DNA of 49,591 nt from Brachybacterium nesterenkovii (GTDB lineage Bacteria; Actinomycetota; Actinomycetes; Actinomycetales; Dermabacteraceae): assembly GCF_900163655.1 (NCBI RefSeq), contig NZ_FWFG01000109.1, positions 1 through 49,591 of the forward strand, in the 5' to 3' direction. The notes beneath the pieces were generated by a model that did not search any database, had not been told where the DNA came from, and saw nothing but the letters and a program-made list of their open reading frames with translations. The stretch's first letter is position 1. Each line of letters begins with the position of its first letter. This document shows, one piece after another, positions 1 through 6,757 of this stretch. Both the position numbers and the translations under genes were made by a program.

Positions 1-172
1 CGATCCATTCTCGTGCGCGCCGCAGCCCTGCAGGGCTGGTCGGGAAGACATTCTGATCGATGAGGCCGCCGTTCGGAGCCTCGATGATCGCGTAGGAGTG
101 GGTTGCGGCGTGGGTGTCGACTCCGACGACGTATCGGTAGAAGTCCCCTACGGTGGCAGGCAGACTGTTCAT
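1..172 (-). CDS. IS110-family transposase, N-terminal fragment
   Basis: Only the first 57 codons lie in the window; the gene continues past the left edge. IS110 transposases are DEDD recombinases with a RuvC-like N-terminal domain and a C-terminal serine domain. The visible part begins MNSLPATVGDFYRYVVGVDT and contains the family signature VGVDTH, whose Asp (residue 19) is the first catalytic acid, followed by a typical RuvC-like strand (HSYAIIEAPNG) and LIDQNVFPTS. The ATG at 172-170 is preceded by a GAGAGGAAC ribosome-binding site. Whether the rest of the transposase is intact cannot be told. Confidence 0.85.
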   Translation of the reverse strand, partial: MNSLPATVGDFYRYVVGVDTHAATHSYAIIEAPNGGLIDQNVFPTSPAGLRRAREWI

Positions 173-189
173 GACGATGTTCCTCTCGA

Positions 190-470
190 ATCGCTGGGAC
201 GGGACGTCGTTGCCGGCGTCGGCCCAGGATGAGAGTCACTACGAGGCGGGCCTGTAATGAGCCACGCCGCCGAGATCGAGCTCCCGGCGGTGGACATGCT
301 TCTGATCAAGCCATCGTGGTGGGCCAAGGCTGGCGCCGGCACCCGGCCCCCGCCGGACAGATCCCGGGAATGACACCCCGCAGGGGTCAGCCGATTCAGG
401 AGTCACGACGGGCGCCGGGCTACCAGCACCAACCCTGCCAGCCAGCCCCGGGCCGGCCACCACGAACACT
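190..470 (-). ncRNA. Candidate IS110 bridge RNA region
   Basis: This noncoding stretch lies between the inferred element end and the transposase start, the place where IS110-group elements encode the bridge (seek) RNA that pairs with target and donor DNA. Read on the minus strand it has stem-loops: 371-389 (CCCC/GGGG with outer TGA/TCA and a bulge) and 267-290 (CCGCC/GGCGG and GAG/CTC with a bulge and a 6-nt loop). No convincing protein frame is present. The RNA limits and guide loops are not defined from this sequence alone; the call rests on position and structure. Confidence 0.45.
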
Positions 471-480
471 TACAGGCGAT

Positions 481-852
481 TCAGATCGTTCCGAGCGGGG
501 CGGTGACGAAGGCAGTGACGATTAGGGCGACGGCATATCCCGGGTAGATGCGCAGGAAGCGCCGCCAGAGGAACGCGCGCAGGGCGAGCCGGTGTGCGGA
601 GGCGAGGATCAGGTAGCCGGAGATCACGAAGAAGCCCTCGACGGCTGCGCCGTGCCACCCGGCGTAGATGAACGGTCCCGCGACGACGGCGTCGAAGCCA
701 CCGAGGGGGAATACATGACCGAAGATCACGAGCGTCGCGAGGACGAGACGAACGGTGTTGAGCGCGTTGTCTGAGCTCGACAGAGCCGCGCGGAGGGTCG
801 GGGGGCGTGCCCGGGCGGGGGCGGTCTCCCCGGAAGGGGGCAGTGCGGACAT
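481..852 (-). pseudogene. Acyltransferase-3 family gene truncated by IS110
   Basis: The first 123 codons resemble membrane acyltransferases of the acyltransferase_3 (OafA/YrhL-like) family, which O-acylate surface carbohydrates and are normally about 350-400 residues. Seen are a first hydrophobic segment with the family-typical LNTVRLVLATLVIFGH (His in the expected place), then EGFFVISGYLI, an Arg-rich FLWRRFLRIYP motif and the start of another membrane segment. The frame then stops at 481-483, exactly at the presumed IS110 junction, so roughly two thirds of the enzyme is missing. The ATG at 852 is chosen because a GATAAT box ends 6 nt upstream. Almost certainly non-functional. Confidence 0.8.
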
Positions 853-858
853 GGGCGC

Positions 859-864
859 ATTATC
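859..864 (-). promoter_or_regulatory. -10 box of the truncated acyltransferase gene
   Basis: GATAAT on the minus strand ends 6 nt before the ATG at 852, a spacing that would start the transcript at the start codon itself (leaderless mRNA). Confidence 0.5.
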
Positions 865-1186
865 CGCCCGTGAACGATGGAGCGGCCCTCGGTCGTCCAT
901 GGTGACCTGGTGAGGCGTGACTGCTTCACTGCTGCGAGGGAGCGTCCGCAATCCCAAGCGCTGACGCTCCCGAGAAGAACTCCAGACACATGCATCGGAC
1001 GAACATGTCGTCACCCTGCCGACTGACCGGAGTGCCCGGTGGGCTCTCATGGCCGCCCGGGGTCGACGAGAGTGCCGAGATAGGCGCTCACGACGCTCCG
1101 CGCGCTGTCGCTCGTGTGCCGCCCGAGGACGTGGCTCCGCGCGCGACCGCTGCCGTAGCCGGGCAGCGCCCGCCTGTCGGTGGTGC
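865..1186. other. Gap without a convincing gene; inverted repeat 938-971
   Basis: No frame with family resemblance is seen. A perfect 9-bp inverted repeat (GGGAGCGTC at 938-946, GACGCTCCC at 963-971, 16-nt loop) could be a terminator for the DUF1349 gene or an operator. On the minus strand, 1047-1110 keeps an open frame ending SARSVVSAYLGTLVDPGRP that reads like protein but cannot be assigned; it may be a remnant. Confidence 0.4.
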
Positions 1187-1795
1187 TCACTGTCCGTGCA
1201 GCGACGCGTCCGCAGCCGTCACCCGCCAGGCGTGGAAGGGGACGACGAGTCCCGCCCGGGTCGGCGCGCAGACGAGCGGACCGGCCTCGACGCTGTCTGC
1301 GTCCTCGAAGGGCAGGACGCGCAACAGGCGCAGGGGCTCGCCGGCGATGCCGCCGCGGATGGTGATCGCACCGCCGGACCAGCTCGCGCGGATCAGCACC
1401 CGCTTCCCCAGCCAGTCCGAGGCGGGGGAGAGGGACCAGTCGGAGCGGCCGTGCGTCACGACCGCTCCGGCGCTCAGCTGCCCGTCGGAGAACTCCGTCG
1501 CCGCCTTCACCCAGACGTCGTCCCTGGCGCGGATGAACAGCCCCGCCTGGTCGAACAGCTCGGAGAACGCGGCCGTGTACTCGACCTCCATCGCCCACCC
1601 CGGACTAAACGGCGCGATGAGCGCGTTCTCCGTGTCGTGGACGAAGCCGTAGGACGTGTGGCGCCAGGCGTCGCTCTCCGCGGCCGCGGTCACCAGCAGG
1701 TCGCCCCCGCGCTCCTCGACGGCGGCGGGCGTGTTCGTCCATCGTCCCGCGGACCAGGGGATCGGCGGGGTGGTCGCACGGGCGCCGCCCGTCAG
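1187..1795 (-). CDS. DUF1349 family protein
   Basis: About 202 residues matching the DUF1349 (concanavalin-like beta-sandwich) family, including IPWSAGRWTNTP at the N-terminus, an AFSELFDQAGLFIRARDDVWVKAATEF core and a DWSLSP segment. Members are about 180-200 aa and are often next to sugar-metabolism genes; the reaction, if any, is unknown. It lies immediately downstream of fucO, 7 nt apart, so probably co-transcribed. The start is a problem: no ATG, GTG or TTG exists in frame between the fucO stop and the conserved region. I place it at a CTG (1795); the next in-frame ATG is at 1879 inside fucO and would give a 77-bp overlap. Confidence 0.7.
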   Translation of the reverse strand: MTGGARATTPPIPWSAGRWTNTPAAVEERGGDLLVTAAAESDAWRHTSYGFVHDTENALIAPFSPGWAMEVEYTAAFSELFDQAGLFIRARDDVWVKAATEFSDGQLSAGAVVTHGRSDWSLSPASDWLGKRVLIRASWSGGAITIRGGIAGEPLRLLRVLPFEDADSVEAGPLVCAPTRAGLVVPFHAWRVTAADASLHGQ

Positions 1796-1802
1796 CGCCC
1801 GC

Positions 1803-2954
1803 TCACAGCACCGAGCGGTACAGCTCCTCGATCTCGGCGACGGCCGCGGGACGCGGGTTCCCGCCCGCGCACACGTCATCGAAGGCGGCCTGCGCAAGCG
1901 CGGGAAGGTCCGCCTCGCTCGCCCCAACCTCGCGCAGCGTCGCCGGATTGCCCAGGTCGCGGGCGAGAGCCGCGACGGCCTCGACCGCGGCGGCGCGGGC
2001 GTCCTCGAGCGGCATGGTCATCGCGTCCTCGACGCCGAAGGCGGCGGCGATATCGCGGAAGCGCTCTCCCGTGCTCGGTGCGTTGTACGCCATGACCGCG
2101 GCGAGCAGGATCCCGTTGGCCACGCCGTGCGGGGCGCCGTAGAAGGCGCCGAGGGGGTGGGCCATCGCGTGCACGAGGCCGAGCCCGACGTTCGAGTAGC
2201 CCATGCCGGCCACGTACTGGGCCAGCGCCATGCGCTCCATGGCCTCGGCATCGCCCTCGGCTGCATGGCGCAGCGACGCGGCGATCGTCTGGATCGCCTT
2301 GAGGTGGAACAGGTCCGACAGCTTCCAGGCGCCCGCCGTCGTGTATCCCTCGATCGCGTGGGTCAGGGCGTCCAGACCGGTGGCGACCTTGAGGGAGCGC
2401 GGGGCGCTGGCCATCATCTCGGAGTCCACGACCGCCATGACCGGGATGCCATGGGGGTCCACGCACACGAACTTGCGCTGGCGCTCGGTGTCGGTGATGA
2501 CGTAGGTGATCGTGGTCTCCGAGGCCGTGCCCGCGGTGGTCGGGATCGCGGTGATCGGGACGGCGGGGTTCTTCGTCTAGGCGACGCCCTCACGGGAGCG
2601 CACGTCGGCGAACTCCGGGTTGGCGGCGATGATGCCCACGGCGTTGCACGTGTCCTGGGGCGAGCCGCCGCCGACGGCGACGAGCACGTCGGCGCCCGCG
2701 GAGCGGAACGCCTCCCGGCCCGCGAGCACATTGGCGATCGGCGGGTTGGGGGCGACGTCGGAGAACACCTCGTAGGGGAAGCCCGCGGCGTCCAGCAGGT
2801 CGGTCACGCGCGTGGTCACCCCGGTGTCCAGGAGCACCTGGTCGGTGACGACGAGGGCCTTGGCGAAGCCGCGGCGCGCCAGCTCGTCGGGGACGACGGA
2901 GACGCAGCCGGCTCCGAAGTAGGCGGTCTGGTTCCAGATCATGCGCTGCGCCAT
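1803..2954 (-). pseudogene. fucO: Lactaldehyde reductase (iron alcohol dehydrogenase), interrupted by an amber codon
   Basis: A group III iron-containing alcohol dehydrogenase that reduces L-lactaldehyde to 1,2-propanediol with NADH in fucose/rhamnose catabolism. The frame has 383 codons, the same length as E. coli FucO, and keeps the NAD motif GGGSPQD, the IPTTAGTASE segment and all four expected metal ligands (D and H of DALTHAIEGY; both His of HAMAHPLGAFYGAPH). Codon 126 is TAG (2577-2579), just where E. coli FucO has Pro before TNKPSVPI; the frame continues perfectly after it (TKNPAVPI). So a single in-frame nonsense codon, not a frameshift. Probably a recent pseudogene, or a sequence error. 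SD GAGGAG precedes ATG 2954. Confidence 0.85.
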
Positions 2955-2975
2955 GGGGACTCCTCGTGGGGTGTT

Positions 2976-2993
2976 GAATGAATGGTTTCATTC
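2976..2993. promoter_or_regulatory. Putative operator upstream of fucO
   Basis: GAATGAA-TGGT-TTCATTC is a perfect 7-bp inverted repeat, AT-rich against a very GC-rich background, 21 bp upstream of the fucO start. It resembles a dimeric repressor site; the cognate regulator is not in the window. Confidence 0.55.
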
Positions 2994-3259
2994 CACACCC
3001 TCGGATGGCGTCGCGGCAGGGACCTCTGCCCCGATGCCGGTCACATGGGAAACCTCTGGCGCGATGTCGCCGCGCGGCCCGATGCGCTCCCGCGGCCGCT
3101 GTCGTCTCGTGGACCGCGGGCGCCTTCACAGTTCGCTGAGTCCTTTCGGAGCGACCTCGGTCAGTGGCCCGAGGACCCTCGCGATCCGGCTCCTTCGAAC
3201 CGCCGAGGCCCCTCCGCGTGGACGGGGCGGACGCGGCCCGCGCCCCCACCCCTGAGCGC
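2994..3259. other. Intergenic region between fucO and the ArsR gene
   Basis: Divergent intergenic DNA. Apart from the operator next to fucO and the -10 box of the ArsR gene at its right end, I see no gene, repeat or strong hairpin in it. Confidence 0.4.
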
Positions 3260-3265
3260 TAACAT
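3260..3265 (+). promoter_or_regulatory. -10 box of the ArsR gene
   Basis: TAACAT ends 6 nt before the ATG at 3272; there is no Shine-Dalgarno sequence, so the mRNA is probably leaderless. Confidence 0.55.
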
Positions 3266-3271
3266 CGCCGC

Positions 3272-3655
3272 ATGACGATGAATGCCGCGCGCGAAGCAGA
3301 CGAACCGTCCGCCGATGGCGGCCCGGACCTCACGACGGCCGCTGCGCTCTTCAAGTCCTTCGCCGACCCCAGCCGCCTCGTCATCACCCGGCACCTGCTG
3401 CTCGGCGAGCATCGCGTGGCGGACCTCGTCGAGCACCTCGGCCTCGCGCAGTCCACGGTCTCCGCGCACATCGCCTGCTTGCGCGACTGCGGTCTGCTCT
3501 CCGCGCGCGTGCGGGGCCGCGCGACGCACTACTCGCTCGCCGAGCCCGAGCTCACGCGCCTCCTCCTGGGCGCCGCCGAGAGCCTGCTCGCGGCCACCGG
3601 CGAGGCCGTGGCTCTGTGCCCGCGGCAGACGGGTGCCGAGAGCGCAAGCATCTGA
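3272..3655 (+). CDS. ArsR/SmtB transcriptional regulator, CmtR-like
   Basis: A 127-aa winged-helix repressor of the ArsR family (FADPSRLVITRHLL, then VADLVEHLGLAQSTVSAHIACLRDCGLL recognition helix region). Cys69 and Cys73 lie in CLRDC within the DNA-recognition helix and Cys116 near the C-terminus; this is the arrangement of the Cd(II)/Pb(II) ligands of mycobacterial CmtR (C57, C61, C102). It is therefore likely a heavy-metal-responsive repressor. CmtR-type regulators normally sit beside a metal efflux gene; no ATPase or CDF gene is adjacent here, and tspO downstream is convergent. It probably acts on itself and on distant targets. ATG 3272 is supported by the -10 box 6 nt upstream; ATG 3278 is a possible alternative. 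Confidence 0.88.
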   Translation: MTMNAAREADEPSADGGPDLTTAAALFKSFADPSRLVITRHLLLGEHRVADLVEHLGLAQSTVSAHIACLRDCGLLSARVRGRATHYSLAEPELTRLLLGAAESLLAATGEAVALCPRQTGAESASI

Positions 3656-3735
3656 GCGGTCCGTCCGCGGACCGGCGCGCCCGTGACGGCCCGGTCATCA
3701 CCCGTGACCGCCCGGCGGCTGCTCCACCCCCTAGG

Positions 3736-4230
3736 TCATCTGCGATTGCGGCGCGCGATCGCCGCGGTGAGGGCGGTCGCGAAGGAGCACCATGCGGTGT
3801 AGGGCACCAGCTCCAGAGCACGACGCCGGTCGGCGCGGCCGGCGCGACGAGCCAGGTCGGCCGAGCTCGCGGCGAGGGCGGCGGCGTTGAGCGTGGCCGC
3901 GGTCAACCGGTGAGAGCGGAAGAACGTCCAGCTCCAGGCCTGGTTGAGGACGAGATTGGCCAGCAGCGCCCGCTCGAGACCGCGGGCTTCAGCGCCACGG
4001 TCCTCGGCGTCGAGCGCCGTGATCGCTCGCGCGCACGTCGCGGCGAGAGAGCAGTACAGCCCGGTCCAGACCAGGGGGAAGGCGACGGGCGGCGGCTGCC
4101 AGGACGGCTTGTCGAGACTCCGGTACCACGGGGAGTCCGGATCCGTCGCGATCGATCCGGAGAGCGCGCACAGCGCAGTGCCGGCGATCGCTCGGGTCCA
4201 GGTGCGACATGTGCGGGTGGGGGTGGTCAT
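3736..4230 (-). CDS. tspO: TspO/MBR family protein
   Basis: A 164-aa integral membrane protein of the TspO / peripheral benzodiazepine receptor family, which binds and degrades porphyrins and is linked to stress and tetrapyrrole traffic. Family features seen: PWYRSLDKPSWQPPP after the first membrane segment, FPLVWTGLY, LNQAWSWTFFRSHRL and a final LVPYTAWCSFATALTAAIARRN segment, giving the usual five helices. Its ATG overlaps the fadD stop by 4 bp (ATGA), so it is the last gene of the marR-fadD-tspO operon and translationally coupled. Length is normal for the family (about 160 aa). Confidence 0.9.
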   Translation of the reverse strand: MTTPTRTCRTWTRAIAGTALCALSGSIATDPDSPWYRSLDKPSWQPPPVAFPLVWTGLYCSLAATCARAITALDAEDRGAEARGLERALLANLVLNQAWSWTFFRSHRLTAATLNAAALAASSADLARRAGRADRRRALELVPYTAWCSFATALTAAIARRNRR

Positions 4231-6110
4231 GAGTCTCCTCCGTATCGGGGCCGAGGGGCTGAGGAGGTGGCGCGCTGCTGGCCGTGCGCCGCATACATCT
4301 CCTCGATGAGATCGGCGGCCGCCTCCGTCAGGCGATGCCGCCGCAGCTTGAGCGTCGGAGTCCTCAGCTGCGCGGCGAGCTCCGTGCCAGCGGTCGTCAG
4401 GACGAAGCGCCTGACCTGCTCGGGCCGGGACCGCTGCGCATTGGCCGCGTCGATCCGCGCCGAGACGGCTGCGCGCAGATGCGGATCATCGATCCGGCGC
4501 AGGCGGCCGTTGTCAGGGCGCGGTCCGGTCCCCCTGCTCGTGCCGCTCAGCTGCGGCGATGCGGCGACCTGGGCGTGCGTCGGGTCGAGGACGATGACCG
4601 CCGCGAGGTAGGGACGGTGGTCCCCGACCATCACGGCGTGCTCGATGAGGGCGTCGGACTCGACGGCGGCCTCCCAGGGTCCGGGATTCACGTTCTTGCC
4701 GTTCGCGGTGACGATGATGTCCTTGAGGCGGCCGGTCAGCACCAGGGAGCCGTCCTGCTCCAGGCGTCCGAGGTCCCCGGTGCGCAGCCAGCCATCGTCG
4801 AACGCCGCGGCGTCGTGCGACGGATCGTCGTACCCGGTGATCACCCCGGGGCCGCGGACCAGGACTTCGCCGCCGTCTGCGATGCGGACCTCTCCGCCGG
4901 GCAGGGGCAGTCCCGCAGTGCCCGAGCGGATGCGGTCCGGGGGATTCGCGACGATCGGCCCCGTGGTCTCCGTGAGCCCGTATCCCTCGATGACCGGGAT
5001 GCCGATCCCCCGGAAGAAGAGCGAGACCTCGGGGTCCAGCGGTGCGGCGCCGCACAGCAGGTGCTCGACGGACCCGCCGAGGACGGCCCGCAGGCGACGG
5101 TGGAGCAGGCGGTCGAGGACGGGACGCCGGAAGCGCGCACCGAGCGGCATGCGGCCGGGCGTGCCGAGATCCGCGGCTTCGAGAGCGCGGCCGCGGGCGA
5201 TGGCATCGCGCCGCGCGACCTTCCACAGGGGAGTCAGGCGAGCCTGCGAGGCCCGATCGGCGGCCTCCTCCAGGATCTTATCGAGGAGGCGGGGCACGAC
5301 GACGAGGAATGTCGGGCGCAGTTGCGCGAACGCCGCCAGCAGGTCCTCTCGCCGCGGGACGTGCGCGATGCGCATGCCGCGGGCGATGCAGATGAGCTGC
5401 AGGCCGCGGGCGAGGATGTGGGCCAGCGGCAGGGCGATCACGGTCCGACCGCCGTCGTGGACGATCTCGGAGTACGTTCCCGCGACCGCGTCGACCGTGC
5501 CGAGGAGGTTCCGGTGGGTGATGCGGGCGCCTCGGGGCTCGCCCGTCGTCCCCGAGGTGTGCACGATCGTGGCCGGATCGTCCGGGGAGGCGAGGCGGCG
5601 CCGGCGGTCGATCTTGGCCGGGTCGACCTCGGCCCCGAGCACGACGAGGCGCTCCAGGTCGGCTGGTCCGGGATCCATCGTCCGCACGGGAAGCCCGGCG
5701 AGGCCGCCTGACAGGGCGGCCGCCTCGAGCATCTCCGCGTCCGCGGCGGTGCCGCCGACGGCGAGGCTCGCGCGGGCGTCGCGCAGCTGCGCGCCGGCCT
5801 GGACCGGAGCCGAAGTCGGGTAGATCGGCACCGTGACGGCCCCGGCGCACCAGGCGGCGAAGTCCGTGAGCGTCCACGCGTACCGGGTCGCTGCTGCGAT
5901 GGCGATCCTGTCGCCCGGCTCGATGCCGATGGCGACGAGACCGCGAGCGAGGTCGCGCACCTCCTGCTCGAAGGCGCGCGTGGTGATGGGGCGCCAGGTG
6001 CCGTCCTCCTGCTGGACGTCGAAGGCGACGTGCCCGGGGTGAGACCGGGTGCGGTCGGCGAGCAGATCGGTGATCGTGCGCCGGTCGGGGACGGGGGAGC
6101 GGGTGCTCAT
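4227..6110 (-). CDS. fadD: AMP-dependent long-chain fatty-acid-CoA ligase
   Basis: 627 aa, an ANL-superfamily adenylate-forming enzyme most like FadD15-type long-chain acyl-CoA synthetases: fatty acid + ATP + CoA to acyl-CoA + AMP + PPi at the inner membrane face. Motifs: P-loop-like HTSGTTGEPRG (residues 184-194), GYGLTETTGP in the mid region, GWLRTGDLG, and LTGRLKDIIVTANGKNVNPGPWE with the hinge and the C-terminal domain (catalytic Lys usually near the end). Its start overlaps the marR stop by 4 bp and its stop overlaps tspO by 4 bp, so the three genes form one translationally coupled operon, likely controlled by MarR in response to an acyl ligand. Substrate chain length cannot be read from the sequence. 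Confidence 0.93.
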   Translation of the reverse strand: MSTRSPVPDRRTITDLLADRTRSHPGHVAFDVQQEDGTWRPITTRAFEQEVRDLARGLVAIGIEPGDRIAIAAATRYAWTLTDFAAWCAGAVTVPIYPTSAPVQAGAQLRDARASLAVGGTAADAEMLEAAALSGGLAGLPVRTMDPGPADLERLVVLGAEVDPAKIDRRRRLASPDDPATIVHTSGTTGEPRGARITHRNLLGTVDAVAGTYSEIVHDGGRTVIALPLAHILARGLQLICIARGMRIAHVPRREDLLAAFAQLRPTFLVVVPRLLDKILEEAADRASQARLTPLWKVARRDAIARGRALEAADLGTPGRMPLGARFRRPVLDRLLHRRLRAVLGGSVEHLLCGAAPLDPEVSLFFRGIGIPVIEGYGLTETTGPIVANPPDRIRSGTAGLPLPGGEVRIADGGEVLVRGPGVITGYDDPSHDAAAFDDGWLRTGDLGRLEQDGSLVLTGRLKDIIVTANGKNVNPGPWEAAVESDALIEHAVMVGDHRPYLAAVIVLDPTHAQVAASPQLSGTSRGTGPRPDNGRLRRIDDPHLRAAVSARIDAANAQRSRPEQVRRFVLTTAGTELAAQLRTPTLKLRRHRLTEAAADLIEEMYAAHGQQRATSSAPRPRYGGDS

Positions 6111-6637
6111 GCGGGTCCTTCCGCGTCGGGAACGGGGGAGGCGGTCTGTGCGGACAGCGCCCGGCGGTGCTCCCCCATGAGGACGACGAGCTGCGCGAGG
6201 AACGAGGCGATGATCTCCTGCTCCGTCGGAGGGAGCGCCCGGATGAGGGCGTCGGCCTCGTCCATGAGGGGGCCCATGTGCTCCAGGATCCGTCGGCCGG
6301 CGGCGGGAGTCGCCGCGACCGTCACTCGACGCCGGTCCGCGCTGTCGCGCTCACGGCGGGCGAAGCCGTGCGCCTCCAGGCGGTCGGCGATCGCCGAGGC
6401 GGTCGCCGTCGAAGCGCCCAGAGCACCGCCGAGCTCGCTGACGGTCCGAGGGCCCCCGCTAACCAGTTCGGAGACGGCGCGCAGGTCGCTGGGGTGCACA
6501 CCCAGAAGCCGGGCGAGCTCGCGCTCGATCTCGGTGGACTGCTGGATGAGGCCCTGGATCGCATGGGATGCCGGGTGGTAGCCGATGCGGTCATGGCCCG
6601 TGTCCGAGTGCTCCGCATCCAGATCGTGCAGGGGCAT
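6107..6637 (-). CDS. MarR family transcriptional regulator
   Basis: 176 aa with a MarR winged helix-turn-helix: LLGVHPSDLRAVSELV, then TVSELGGALGASTATASAIADRLEAHGFARRERDSADRRRVTVAATPAG, with the wing R-D-x-x-D-R-R-R signature. First gene of the marR-fadD-tspO operon (4-bp overlap with fadD). A perfect palindrome 59 bp upstream of its start is the likely operator, shared with the divergent DUF1295 gene. By analogy with other MarR proteins it probably represses both units until a ligand, perhaps a fatty acid, acyl-CoA or aromatic compound, binds; the ligand is inference. The open frame extends far upstream but the ATG at 6637 fits the domain limits. Confidence 0.9.
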   Translation of the reverse strand: MPLHDLDAEHSDTGHDRIGYHPASHAIQGLIQQSTEIERELARLLGVHPSDLRAVSELVSGGPRTVSELGGALGASTATASAIADRLEAHGFARRERDSADRRRVTVAATPAAGRRILEHMGPLMDEADALIRALPPTEQEIIASFLAQLVVLMGEHRRALSAQTASPVPDAEGPA

Positions 6638-6695
6638 GGGGTCCTCGTTCCTGCGGCAGTTCGTCGTCCAGCCCAACATACTGCGCTCCGCTTGA

Positions 6696-6715
6696 TATTC
6701 AAATACGATTGAATA
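6696..6715. promoter_or_regulatory. Palindromic MarR-type operator
   Basis: TATTCAA-ATACGA-TTGAATA is a perfect 7-bp inverted repeat with a 6-nt spacer, and one of the few AT-rich spots nearby. It sits between the divergent marR and DUF1295 genes (58 bp from the first, 42 bp from the second) and has the size and half-site composition of MarR-family operators. Confidence 0.7.
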
Positions 6716-6757
6716 AAGTGGCCCAGACCGACGACGACCCGGAGGAGCCCGACTCCG

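Larger units (their letters stand above)
1..482 (-). mobile_element. IS110-family insertion sequence, 5' end (partial)
   Basis: The element runs off the left edge of the window. What is seen is the start of an IS110-type transposase on the minus strand and about 310 nt of noncoding DNA upstream of it. The right limit near 482 is inferred: the open frame of an acyltransferase-3 gene breaks there, its stop codon lying at 481-483 at the presumed junction. IS110 elements normally lack terminal inverted repeats, and none was looked for beyond the edge. The exact junction and the target core cannot be fixed without an uninterrupted relative. Confidence 0.75.

Noticed and set aside
2577-2579. Recoding of the fucO amber codon (pyrrolysine or readthrough)
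   Set aside because: No pyl genes are in view and the codon position is a variable loop; a point mutation or error is simpler.
3656-3735. Terminator between the ArsR and tspO genes
   Set aside because: Several 5-6 bp stems exist (for example CGGTCA/TGACCG), none strong enough to call.
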